A stretch of DNA of 64,000 bases, from contig AP031351.1 in the NCBI GenBank assembly GCA_037833965.1, positions 2,740,501-2,804,500 on the forward strand. The letters run 5' to 3'. This DNA is from Marchantia polymorpha subsp. ruderalis. Taxonomy: Eukaryota; Streptophyta; Marchantiopsida; Marchantiales; Marchantiaceae. Below the pieces are notes generated by a model. The model was not told the origin of the DNA and ran no database searches. It saw nothing but the letters and a program-made list of their open reading frames with translations. This document shows positions 50,101 through 61,179 of the stretch, one piece after another; positions within the stretch are counted from its first letter, which is position 1, and every line of letters begins with the position of its first letter. A program made the position numbers and the translations under genes.

Positions 50101-53100
50101 GATATTATACGCTCGTGTAGCTTCTCCACCATTCTACGGACGTAAGACTAATACGAGTACAGAAGTACTATTGTTAGCCCTTCGTTGTTGCTTCGGCTTT
50201 TCAAGAGCACGATAACATACCAGCCATCCCCAATTGTCTAGAATACGTAAGGATGGTGAACCACAAGGATGATGATGGTCATGTGCCCACCGTGGCAATC
50301 TGTAAATCAAAATGTGCTGGACTTAACACATCTTTTTCCTCTGGATCTTCACTTGTGCGGCATAAAATTTGTTTCCTCCTGTCCCTTCTCTCTCGTTGCA
50401 ATCCCGCACTGTATGTCCATGGTTCAATCGGCAGATGTGCATCTAGTACCCCATGGATCTAACAGTACACACAACCATGGAAAGTCTGTTCTATGTAACT
50501 TACTCATATTGTCTTGTATTGTACGATAGTAGTAGAGAGCACAAAGCTGATACACATCCACGCTGGAAATGCCATAGGCAAATCAGCTGCATGTTGACGA
50601 AGTCATTTCATCCGTGTTGCACTGGAGTAAGTGCTCTAATCTTGCTTCCTCTAATCAGTCTCCATTTTGAGTTTTTGCTTCATTGTGCAGACGACGGTCT
50701 GCAAGATGAAGCAGATAGTCCAAGTCTATTGCAGAAGTCTTGACAACCATATACCTAGCCGGTTTGCTCATGCTGCTCGTACTGTTCAGAGGTGGCTTAC
50801 TTACTTCTCAAGATTATTTTAGAACGTGGTCTAGATATTTATTGCTGAGTTTCTTCCAAATTTGCTTTGAAACTTGAGCATGCTTCAGACCTCATCGAAG
50901 CCGGACAATCTGTCGGTGTAAGTCGTTAAGATGGTGACAAGGCCCGAAAGGTTCAGACTGTTTGGATGTGAGCTGCAACATCTCTGCATTTTCCAGGGTG
51001 ACCCCAGAAACTCGTGCATGCTCGAAAATGTTTCTCTATATTCGTTTCTGCTCATCTATCATCTACACAAGTCCCCTCCATCTCGAGGGTATCCATCTGT
51101 TACTTCAGCGCAAAACAACGTGAACCTGTCATAAAAGTTTCCACACATTGGAGTTTCGAAAATCTCGTGTTTGCTTGCAGTTCGTCCCAAGCTTCTTTAG
51201 CAAGTCTGTGCTTAAGTACCACCGGCTTATCACAGTGTCTCTGAGTACACTGATGTGCACATGAGCCCAGTAGACAAAACTTGTTCACTTGGCCACTTGT
51301 TCTCTCCACAAACAAATTTTACACATTTCTATCAATTAATGTACTTGAGACTAAATCTTTGATCAAGTGCAGTTTCTTGCTCCTTTGAGCTTGCCCTGCT
51401 CACGAAGGGCACTAACACCAAAACGACACCATGCCTTTGCCACTAACGCAGGCTCAACCTGAAGAAGTACAAATGATCTCCAACACCACGATTAGATGTG
51501 CCAATGTCTCCATTTTTTTCACATTTTTGTCCCTGCTTCGAAGGATGAACCAAGTCGTAGGCGAAATAGCTCAGAACGAAGGCGGATAGTTTCTTAGCGT
51601 ATGAACACACAAAAAGAGCGAACAAGAATTCGCTAACTTCATCCAAGGCAGAAGGAGGATACCCAAAGACTAGATGGCATCAACGTGTTTGTGAACTAAG
51701 AGATTTTGCAAACGGTGGTGCGTTTACAACCACACCATCTCAAATTCCTGAAAAAAACGGATGCGTCTAATCGAACTTCCAAACCCTCCAAAAAAAAACT
51801 TTCAAAAACAGAAATCTTCAATGTGAGGGAAGAACAAACAGTCTGAGATTAGCTGAGTGTACATTTGCAATCCTTGCCTTCAAGCTGACACCTCAATGCA
51901 GAGTGAGGAAATAAGGAAATGACACTGAGATGGTAATGACAAGTACGAAAGTGCATGACACGTTGGTGGACATCGCCTAAACTCTATGATGAACCCCCGG
52001 TGCCATCACTGTACACCCTACGATTTTTCCTGAATCAAGGAGGTCAAATATATGGCACCTGCCTATTGTGTAGATTTATGTACACATCGGTCGCATTAGC
52101 ATTTCAAAAAGAGTAAGAACCCCACCTTTGTGTGCATCACCGGCAAGTGACAGGAGTGTGTCGCATCTGTGAGTTTTTCTGACATCTCAGGGGATAAAAT
52201 CGTCGGCTACTTCCCAAAGAATGTCGAGGTCCAAGGAAATCCCTGAGAATTGTACGAGTACTCAGGAGACTATCCTCTCACAAGTCTCAGAAATTTCCAT
52301 GAACCTCGAAAATTCTTCCTCTACACGCTAACAGCACTCCTTTCGGTATGAACGGAAGGTATGCGGTCTCTCTATTCTGTAACCATAATTTTTTAGTAAA
52401 AAAGAGGACCTTCTTCAGGATTTTTGAATAGCTTTGTTTGAAGGCAAAAGTTGTTCTGTGAGACGGAGATGCAATTTCATCCGTCTTCCGCAAAATATTC
52501 GACATCTAATATAGGCGAGCATTAGAAGGTAGTTTCGTCTGCGGAGGTGTTCCGTTCTCTGATGGAAACAGGCTCGATCAGAACGGTTCTCATGTATTTC
52601 AATTGGGCACATGTGCTGACAGATCTAAAAGTCAACTGCTGTGTCTACTAACTAAATTCTAAATACATAAATAAATAAACTCGATTGAACTGTACAAGGT
52701 TCAAAGTAACAAGTATTAGAATCACATGGGCGATCTCAACGGCCACGGGTACACTTAGATACATATGTCCACCTCTTGATCGTAGTGTAGCCACGCCCCG
52801 TAAAAAAAAAAGGGTAATTTGCATCTCAACCTAATGCTAATGAAACATATTTTGAACCCTACACTCGGAAGAACTGTCTTAATTAGCATGACCCACATTA
52901 CAGAAATTGAGCTTGTTCCCTAGAAGTGAGAAAAATGGATTACTTTAAAATCTGTTCAAGTAGAAAAAGAAGTGTGAAATTAGCAGAATCAGTGGGTTTG
53001 GTCTGGCATGCTATGCGAAATAGAAGCACTTCTCACCGCAAGTAAAACCATACACAACGTCATGGTTACAGAACAACACTGTGGTTAGGTTTCATAACTC

Positions 53101-55071
53101 ACAGGATGATTTCTTCTCCAAGAACAGCCCTGACCTTAGCAGCGAGATGTTCCATATAGGATCTGTCAGCCCCGAAAGATCCGTATTCGTTCTCAATCTG
53201 CGCCAATCACAAAATACTCATTGGCAACCCTTTATGGGGGGGGGGGATACTGTAGTGGAATTTTCGAGCGCTGAGAACAAGTACGAGTTCCATCTTTCGG
53301 AAAACTGTTTAGATAGTCATCTTGCATGATATTAGATAGATTATGAAAGAAAATTTCGAACGAAGATAAAAATACCTGGACCATAATTACTGGACCCTGA
53401 TGACAGTAGAGATATGGAACTATCTTCGGTAAAAGAACATCCCACCAAGCGTCGACCTGCAGAGTGAGTTGAATTTTGAGTTACTTCAATGCCTTCACGA
53501 TTCCTTTCCGGCAATTACTTACACTACACGGAGAAGCTGAGACATAGTAGTGAAACCAGTTCATCAGCAGATACGACAAGCTCTGCTGAATTGCTCTGAA
53601 GAAATTAAGCATCTTAAATTGAAAATCCTTGATTTAGGCAGATAAAGACATTCACTGCCTGCAATAGAGCGAAAATACTCTACTCCTAGAACGAAAGCCA
53701 GTGCGCCTCATAGACCTCATTTTTATGTGATGTTTTGCATATACACACACTGTTAGGATGTCAACGTAGTTTCCAGGCTGAAGGAGCGGTGGTCGTGTGC
53801 TTGTGGAATACCAATTTCAAATATTGAGGATCTGATGTCCGCAAGCTGAGTTCAGGTCTCACAGATAGCAACCAGGCGGGAAATCCCCCAAAGTCCCACT
53901 CTACAATAACAACGCAACTGGCGCGAAGAATTGAGTACATTATTTTTGTAGAATAGATTACAGACAAATTTGTTCTGGGCCATATGATGACTTTGAGAAA
54001 CAAAGGAACTGGTTATTCAAAAGAGACATGAGAACTGTAAAGCTTACAACAGAAATGAAGTATAGACAAAACATGATTGAGAAAATGGTACCTGCACAAA
54101 TGTACGGGCCGATTCGGAGCATCACAAGCATGCCAAGCTTCTGGACAAGCTTCAAGTACCCCTCAAGATTTGCTCCATCTTCGAAGTTCAATTTTTCAGG
54201 TTGTGGCTGATGTAAATTCCACGGTACATACGTTTGTATGGCATTCAGCCCCAACGCTTTCGCACGTTGCAGTCTATCCTCCCAATACTGTGATGGCCCC
54301 AAAATTCGAAATCGTCAAAAGGGAGTGTAATGTGCGCTGAAGTTAGAATCATGGATACTTATTCCACAAAGAAACTGACAAACCTGCCCGCATTTGCAGA
54401 GACGATGAGATACAAAGCGAACATCGTGCCAGTTTTGAAGGAAAGTGAAGAGCTGCAAGGAAATTCATTTGGCTGTATAATTCCTGTGGGCTGCAACTTG
54501 CGTACATTACGTGAGCTAAAGCTCGGATAAATTTGAGAAAGAAGGAATGTGAGGGGCTTGCCTGCGGATGTACTCTGAAGTAATGGAGGTCGCCACCCAG
54601 AATTCTGAAGGGAGATCCATCCTTGTAGAAAGTGTCGTTAGCAATGTAAAAGCTCTTCGCTCCTGTATCATAGTCCTACGGAAAACGAAACAAAAGTCAA
54701 ATTTTGTGATCACAGAAGAGATATCTGGCTTTATCTTCACTTCACATGCTGTACTGGAAGTCATGAGAACGTACAAACACGGCAACATACAGCCAGAGCA
54801 TCAGTGTGCGTGCAGAGGACCGAAAAGATGACGAGACGCCTTTCACTCCTACAAGTTGACCAGTGACACAAATTCAGATTCTTTTCTTCGTCGCGAAACA
54901 TCCACCTACAATGTTGTCAGTGGGCAGAAGGTGCGATTTGACCGAGTAAAACAGGCACCCGCTGCTGAAGACGAGCACAAGAATCGCAATCGGCGACATG
55001 GTCAAGGCGACGCTCCCACTCAGTGCCTGTCCCCGTCCCGAGCCCCAGCCCTGAAGCTTTTGTCGCATCAT
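38188..55071 (-). CDS. BGAL17: GH35 beta-galactosidase, BGAL17 type, complete, 19 exons
   Basis: Hydrolyses terminal beta-galactosides. This plant branch is nearer to animal GLB1-like enzymes than to cell-wall BGALs. Exons: 54906-55071, 54562-54662, 54092-54287, 53812-53900, 53376-53456, 53103-53197, 49298-49368, 48991-49081, 48756-48873, 48313-48408, 48065-48113, 47725-47915, 47504-47578, 44908-45066, 44586-44636, 44039-44195, 38712-38848, 38412-38477, 38188-38283. They join in frame to 694 codons plus stop (Arabidopsis about 697). An N-terminal hydrophobic anchor (about 27-42) is followed by [16 protein letters not shown]. The acid/base Glu is about 215 in QIENEYGS and the nucleophile Glu about 298 in [25 protein letters not shown] and FNLGRYWP follow. 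Intron 2 is GC/AG. Old copia pieces occupy the exon 13-14 and 16-17 introns. In-frame ATGs exist at 55071, 54999 and further upstream; 55071 gives the family length. Confidence 0.95.
39224..39286. repeat. Two adjacent hairpins in a beta-galactosidase intron
   Basis: ACTGAGCA at 39224-39231 pairs with TGCTCAGT about six bases later. Directly next to it, 39248-39263 (CGTCTGCATTACATTT) pairs perfectly over 16 bp with 39271-39286, loop 7 bases. Confidence 0.85.
39746..40071 (+). repeat. 5' LTR of the copia fossil, with an internal tandem duplication
   Basis: Starts TGTTAGAATACTG and ends just before the primer-binding site. A roughly 94-base segment (GTGTAATTATAGTTAGGA...) is present twice in tandem at about 39790-39977, which makes this LTR longer than the copy at 46972-47250. 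Confidence 0.85.
40073..40085 (+). other. Primer-binding site matching initiator Met-tRNA
   Basis: TGGTATCAGAGC directly after the LTR is the standard plant copia primer-binding site, complementary to the 3' end of initiator methionine tRNA. Confidence 0.85.
43802..43905 (-). repeat. Inverted, diverged copy of the copia leader
   Basis: The reverse complement of this stretch follows the leader segment at about 40146-40253 block by block (CCCGAAATT..., GAGTGA..., TTTCATCACGTT, CCGGAAATTGGG-like, TCAG). It directly follows the left copia piece and precedes host exon 16. Confidence 0.65.
46273..47250 (+). mobile_element. Copia fossil, right piece: inverted LTR part, RNase H region, LTR
   Basis: Lies in the intron between beta-galactosidase exons 13 and 14. 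From left to right there is an inverted, shortened LTR copy (46273-46402), an RNase H region (about 46440-46830, with YSDADWGG and STEAEYMAL), a purine-rich tract at about 46963-46971, and an LTR at 46972-47250. Same family as the left piece. Over their first 60 bases the two forward LTRs differ at roughly one position in six by eye, so they are old or come from different insertions. The piece is broken. Confidence 0.9.
46972..47250 (+). repeat. 3' LTR of the copia fossil
   Basis: Begins TGTTAGAATACTG right after a purine-rich tract. It shares the CATTACGGAGGTGT-like and CACCTCGGATTGGGTA blocks with the LTR at 39746 and lacks that copy's internal duplication. Confidence 0.88.
49369..53102. 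other. Longest beta-galactosidase intron (exons 6-7), no gene seen inside
   Basis: A 3.7-kb intron. Open frames on both strands are short and match nothing I know. It holds a 12-bp perfect hairpin (CGATCATACGAC at 49655-49666 with 49673-49684). I see no transposase, reverse transcriptase or terminal repeats. Confidence 0.5.
53236..53246 (+). repeat. Poly-G run in a beta-galactosidase intron
   Basis: Eleven consecutive G bases in the stretch just before exon 6 on the gene's strand (so C-rich in the transcript). It could be a sequencing slippage site. Confidence 0.8.
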
Positions 55072-55294
55072 CGAACTCGAACGCGATCGCGACTCGCCAA
55101 GCTGCCATTCTTTTCTGCGTACAGGAACCGTCCCGGGTCGGGACAGATCCAACTGCGAAGGTAAAGACGGCAGTAGCATCGAGGGACGAGCGAGCCTCTT
55201 GACTCGCATGGACCGATAGACAACTGTCATTCCTCTGGAGGAGAGTAGTTCCCATTCCGCGTTCCGGTGGACCCCCGGCGTAGCCCCTCTGCAT

Positions 55295-55312
55295 GTACTG
55301 TACTGTATGTAC
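55295..55312. promoter_or_regulatory. Three GTAC boxes upstream of the beta-galactosidase
   Basis: GTAC at 55295, 55300 and 55309 within 18 bases (TGTACTGTACTGTATGTACA), about 230 bp upstream of the chosen start codon, in a GC-rich leader/promoter region. Same motif grammar as the cluster at 30819. Confidence 0.4.
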
Positions 55313-55699
55313 AGCAGCTGGCTCCGGAGTACGCACACAATCGCGAATCCATGCACACAAGAGTCTTCCGACCGCGTCATTCCACCTCTCTCACGACTTC
55401 CAGTCGTCCTCGGACTCGGGTCGGAACCTCCACCTTTGGCAGCGGGGTGAGGATGCGACGTCGCGTGCGATCCGGTCGCAGGTCCCGCGGCTTCTGGTCC
55501 TGCTTTTGGCTTGGGTTCGTCGTGAGCTCGGCCGAGAGCCGAGACGGGCTGACAAAAGGCGCGGCCCAGGGGGTTTGTGTGAGTGACTGTGGGCCCGAGA
55601 TTTGTCTCGTAGCAGGAGCTAGAAGAACCTCTTGGACGAAGCATGAAGGCTGCCCACCGTCTACCCGATAGTTAAACTGCATAGTTAATCCCGCGGGCC

Positions 55700-58600
55700 T
55701 GGGTTCTGTCCAGATCCCGAGGGCACACTAAGTCTTGGTCAAAATTTGGGTCCCGGTGGGACCTCTTTTTATTCCAACAGGCATCCAGCATTGGTCTGAA
55801 AGGTAAGTGGACGAGTGGTTAAAATACTTCTATGGTTCCAGGCCTCCGTCCCGGTAAATTATCAATCACTCCGCAAAATAAATATATATATATTAGAACG
55901 GTAATTTTCTTGCTGAAGTAAGCCAGATAGGAAGGAAGGAAGACTTATATTCATGAGACAAAAAGTTTAGTGTGGTTCGAGTCCAATCGCATCATAACGA
56001 GAGATATGTCCTCCTAAAACTAAGTAATAATGGAACATCTCATCAATGTGTGCTAAAGCACACATTGATTGGATTTGATAAGCTCTTCTCTCTAATATGT
56101 TCACAACACGCATTTGTCATACATTGATTGAATTTGATAAGCCTCTTCTCTCTAATATGTTTACTTTGCACAATTTCCACATATAGATCCAATTCCTTCC
56201 AATCTTTCGCCTCTAGTATGCTGGAGATCCAGATGCATCCCTACATATTTGGCATTCTTTCTTTATGAAAGCTGGAAGTCAAAGTTTATGTCATTAATGC
56301 CACTACTTGAGATAGTTCAAATGAAAAACGAACATCCTCACATACGAGACAAAGGAAGATGTAAAAATGAGCCATGTAAGAGAGAGGTGAGAAAGAGAGA
56401 GAGGTTAGATAAAAATACACCATGTAAAGCAATGACTGCCCTCGCCCTTCACATGTAGTGCAACTTTCTAAGCTACAACATTCAAACTACGAGCCTGATT
56501 TGGAAGTCCATGAAGAGTATTATCAGGCTGGATTTTTCCTTGCCTTATTATATATAATTTAAGAAAAACAAATTTCATAGTGTATGCATGCTTTGGACTC
56601 TGCTAATTAAAGAAAGATGAGTCTTGTGTTAGAACTCCTGTTATCATCTGAAATGACTACTTGCATGATGAAGAGGCAATAATCAACCATGAGAAAGTTT
56701 AGCTCTCTCCTTTTCATTCGAATTTTCTTCTCTATGCTTTGGCTTTTGCTTCGTTCCGCAATGGATAATGCATCTTTTACTCCATGTATCCCCGCCTAAA
56801 AAAATCTGAGGTGGGTGATGAGCCAAAAATTTATACATGGATACTTATGTTCTAAAACTTTTTTGTGCACCATGTATATAGTAATGACACATTTTCTCAG
56901 GTTTCTGTAACATGACATCACTTCTAATCTTCGGAGAGAGCGTTACAAAGTGTGACTTTTCCTTATAAGATGTGCCGTTAGCACACCCTACAAGATATAA
57001 TTTTTCCTCTTACTTCAAAATTTTAGTATTCTTAATCGTACTATTCGTGGAATTATCATTTAGAAACGTACACTCAGCTCTATCACTACTTTCGTTATGT
57101 TTCAAATGTAGACTACAAGATGTTGAGTTGAGAGTTGAATTCTACACATAAATAAGAAAAATTGGGAGTTCAAGAGGCATGAGTGCTACCCGCTTTACAT
57201 CCTCCAAAGTACCAGCCACTAAGCATCCTTATTCAAACTTTAAGCAATTATGTGACTGTCGATTACTCTAAAAGACACAAACTTCTCGGAAACACGAAGA
57301 TATAAAAGATATCAAAACACAAATATGGTAAAATGTTTATAAAGCTAGAAAAAACGAGCTCATATTTGAGCTCTCTGACTTATGAGAATCATGATTGGGC
57401 ACTTGTCATCTGTATATAAGCTAAATTTCGACTCCGAGAGATGTTAGAACACGTCCGAGTGCTTAATAATAAACAAGTAATATTAAGAACTACCGGTGTG
57501 TCGTGGTCTTACATTGTTCACCCACAGAGTATCAACCCCAGTTTTCAATGCTTTACTTCGCCTCAGTCCGTCCAGATACACGAGGTATACACTTTACGTC
57601 AATTCCAAACTCAATGGCGACTTCCTCTGTAATCCGTCCAGTCCTTCGAGATAAATTGAAAAAATCATTTGTTAGTATGCGACACTTCATGGATCTTCTG
57701 CCAAAGAAAAAGTATAAAAATGTCTTGGAGTGAAAAGTCTCGTGGAATCTATCTGGCACAGATTGTGTTGATTCGTACGGTAGTCAACCTTTTATGAAGA
57801 TCTGTTCCTTACTATCTGTTTCTATCAGAATCATTAAACAAATAATATTCGAAGGAAGTAAGATACTAACACCACACTATATTTTATATCTACTAAACAT
57901 ATCAAATAATATTGAATGTGGTGGTAGTTTTTACTAGTTAACAGAGATGGAGCATTATGGTGAATGTGGATATGATCAATCCTACTATGAAGAATCATTT
58001 CTTCATTAATTCATATTTCATCAATTGGAATTTTAGTTTGTTTGTTGGAACATATAAACTTTAGAATTAATTTAATAGATGATGTACATACATATTTTTC
58101 AAGTTGGACAGTTTCTCTTGTCAATTTCAATCATTTCTCTTAGTACTAGTGTTCTACTTCGGTTATGTTACCAAAGGATTGCAGCTTGTAGATCCTAACT
58201 TCAGCATGTATGTTCACTTTACACCTCACACTTTCCATATTGATAATCGTACTGATTTACACTTAATGAGACAACAATATGATTGAGGTCTTTTTAGTCC
58301 ACAAGGTTACACTTTGTAGCTACTGTATAAATATCTGACGATAGGATGACTAATTCACATACATAAGTAAAGATGAAAAAATTGTCATAAATTTATATAT
58401 CTTCCTGAATATAGATTTTTGAGATTTTCAGAATTTTTGCTTGCATTGAATATTGAAAAAATGCATTATGAGGGATTGCAATCTTAATATTCTTAAATCC
58501 ATATGCATTCATGAAAGCTTTAAGAATCCACAGCATATTGTTAAGATACTATTTTCCAAAATTTCCACTATTCACCTCATGACTAGATATACAACATGAG

Positions 58601-59200
58601 GTGAATCCAAGAACCACTAGTGAGCATTATTAACACAAGACGGATGTACCATCGAGGCAATCGAAATATATCAAGGCAAATTATGATCCGGAGTTTTGAA
58701 CATTGAGGAAACTACAGCAACAGAACCGCAAGGCTTCAGACTACAACAAGATTCGTTCTCGCTTTTGCATAGATGATTACTGTTGAAAAGTTAGAAATGG
58801 GAAACTGGACTTACATGCCCGGAATACGGTGCAGCGAACCTGACTCCCTGTAAACCTACGATAATTCTTCCACATCGATCTGATTAGAGAAAAGACAAGG
58901 GTACAAGTTGTCCAGCCATTATTTACAAAGTATCTTGGCGTATAGTGATAGAAAAGTAGAATCTATCGAGACGATGATAAATTCGTTCTGATGGGACATA
59001 ATGAATTTTGAGGTGTTGTAATTTCGGAGAAATCCCACAAATTTCCGCTGTCCGACATATCAAAGGGTTTATTTCATATCTACAAATATCGTGTCATCGT
59101 ACAATTTTGAAGATTAAAGCACCCAATTGGACGTAGCTGCCGAGGTCTGTCGACTCCATTTCCGCCCGACAACATGAATATCCACCACGATAACACACTC
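55700..59200. other. Intergenic DNA with short direct and inverted repeats
   Basis: Mostly AT-rich. It contains a nearly loopless 13-bp hairpin (ATCAATGTGTGCT at 56042-56054 with 56057-56069). A duplicated stretch of about 45 bases (ATTGATTGGATTTGATAAG...) begins near 56063 and again near 56125. There is also a 12-bp hairpin at 58570-58606. The open frames (for example 57553-57759 on minus) match nothing I recognise. Confidence 0.5.
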
Positions 59201-59259
59201 CACCAATCTCACAGGTACTCTCATATATTAGTGCTCACGGTGGCTGAGCGAACAACACA

Positions 59260-59289
59260 GTACCGTACAGTACACGATATTTACAGTAC
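59260..59289. promoter_or_regulatory. Four GTAC boxes upstream of the PSI-type gene
   Basis: GTAC at 59260, 59265, 59270 and 59286, ending in ACAGTACTGTA. It lies 1.9 kb upstream of the PSI-type start codon, at the border where AT-rich spacer turns into the GC-rich leader region. Confidence 0.38.
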
Positions 59290-59299
59290 TGTATTTATA

Positions 59300-61179
59300 T
59301 CCGAAGGGAAGTCAAAAAATACAGCCAGAAATACGACGACTCCGCGAGGGTCGCAGCCGGACAAGTAAGTCAAAGCACCAATCCGTTTAAATAGTAACAG
59401 TGGATACGATCCGACCTCCGTGCCGCTAAGTCCGCGCATCGGATGGACCGGAGCGGGTGAGCACAGCAGTCAGCGTTTGTCCGACGGGCCCCCACTCGAA
59501 TTGGACTCAGAATAGAAAGCGAGCATTTCCACCGAAATAAAATACAATAACAAAGCATTAGAATAATACTTTCTAGGTGTCCGCTCGAACCTAAGCAAGA
59601 AAATGAAGCCGCCGAACTGCGAAGGAGAGGCGAGGAATGATAGAGACCGAAGCAATTGGTGCGACAGCTGACCTGCCTGCCTGCCCGACTGCCTGCCTCT
59701 CTGCCTGGGCCTGGCTCGAACTCATTGGATTTAGGTTCGCTCGGGGCAAATTCTCGAGCGGAATGTTCGAAGACGAGACAACGAGATGATGGCCTGCGTG
59801 GTCGGGTCTGCTCTGCTCTGCTCTGGTCCGGTCCGGGCTACCGCTGGCCGGAGTCGGGTCGGGTTCTGGGGTCTGGTTGAGTCTGGTTGAGTCTGGTTGA
59901 GGCGCAGCTAGGAGAGGAGATCGTCCGAGATCTTAAGGTCACGTAGCTCTCGATGACAACGAGCTCTCGTCGTCGAAGGAGGGGGAGAACGAATTATGAG
60001 CCTTGAGTCTCTTGGTCCTGTGCCTCGGTGTTCTGTTTTTCTTCGTGTTGGTTCAGAGTGCATCTCTTGCGCAGAGCGTTGCTTTTCGCCGTCCGCTTCC
60101 AGGAGTTCTGATGAACTATTTCTTTCGCGGTTCTCTATCTCACCCTCCATTGGTGGGTGTCGTTCCTCTGTAGTTCCGTATCTGTGTCGACGGTCGGCTG
60201 CAGACCAGAGTGTGGTGGTGATTTTGCGAGGACTTCTCAGCGATTGTCGGACGCAAGGTATGGAGATTCATTGCAGGCTGTAGCTGGACGGGCGAGAATT
60301 TTATCGGAACACTCGTCTGTCAGAAGCGTTCTCAAAGGCCGAACGTACTTCGCGTTGAGGGCGAACAGGTCTCGAATTCAAGCTGCGGTTTAGTCTCGCG
60401 TCGGCCTCTTTCTCATTCACGAAACCAGAGGGCATCAAGAGATTTTGAAGAGTTTGTCCCGATGATCCTGGACACATGTACTCTGCTTGTGCGAATTTAT
60501 CAGAGCAGCATCTTGATTTTGTAGCTACCTTTTGATGGTCCGTCACGCGTGTGGAGCATCAATCAGTCTCAGTGCTTCTTTTCACCGCTCAACTTTTCTT
60601 TGCGACGCATCAACGACTGCTGTTGACCTGGTCAGAGCTGGCGTATAGTACTTCAGAACCTTTCTCTTATGACTGGTTTCGCTGCACGCCCGCAATGCGA
60701 GAGATTGTTACGGTCCGGGTGGTGCACCATGGACAATGCACGGTTAACTGCCTGGATTACGTGAGTAGAGTAGCTGACAGATGGTTCAGGACTGGAGAAT
60801 GGTGGATTTGATCACAAGATTTAAGGGCATATGCACCGGTGCCGAGATGATCTTTCAGCCATCATCCATGAACACAGTGTCATTTCTCGTCGTTAAAAAG
60901 GATGGGTTGTAGTGGGGACGTTTCAGAATTTGTTGGAGAATCTGGATAATTTACATGAAGAGAAGGTAAGCTAATGCAAAGCGAGATGCCTGAGTTGCAT
61001 AAGCTGGACAGTTTCTTCTTACATTCCTGTGACTTCTCTAGTCTATTGGGCTGTCTTCCCCCTGAGCCCATTTTCTCCTTCGCTTACATTCCCGGATAAT
61101 CAAAGTTCTTGAAGTTGCTGTTGTAGAACCTTTTCGTGCTTTCTTAGTTCCCCTGAGCAGAGCCACCGCTAGTCAGGAA
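59300..61179 (+). promoter_or_regulatory. GC-rich leader/promoter region of the PSI-type gene
   Basis: Rises to high GC from about 59.4 kb with CTGCC, TCTGGT and GGTCC short repeats (59660-59900), then grades into CT-rich sequence. Several short ATG frames occur before 61180, so upstream ORFs are possible. A leader intron is likely but I cannot place it. No other protein family is seen. Confidence 0.4.

Noticed and set aside
49870-50743. Several plus and minus frames inside the long beta-galactosidase intron as a nested gene
   Set aside because: All are short and mutually overlapping, with no motif or plausible splice chain.
54874-55644. Starting the beta-galactosidase far upstream, giving a long N-terminal extension
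   Set aside because: The frame stays open by GC-rich composition. The ATG at 55071 already gives the family's usual length and places the membrane anchor near the N-terminus.
55814-55870. tRNA- or SINE-like A box (TGGACGAGTGG) followed by a weak B box
   Set aside because: Only the A box fits; no stems can be formed and the B box is poor.
57553-57759. Minus-strand frame with a faint look of a mobile-element protein
   Set aside because: Only 68 codons, no diagnostic motif and no flanking repeats.
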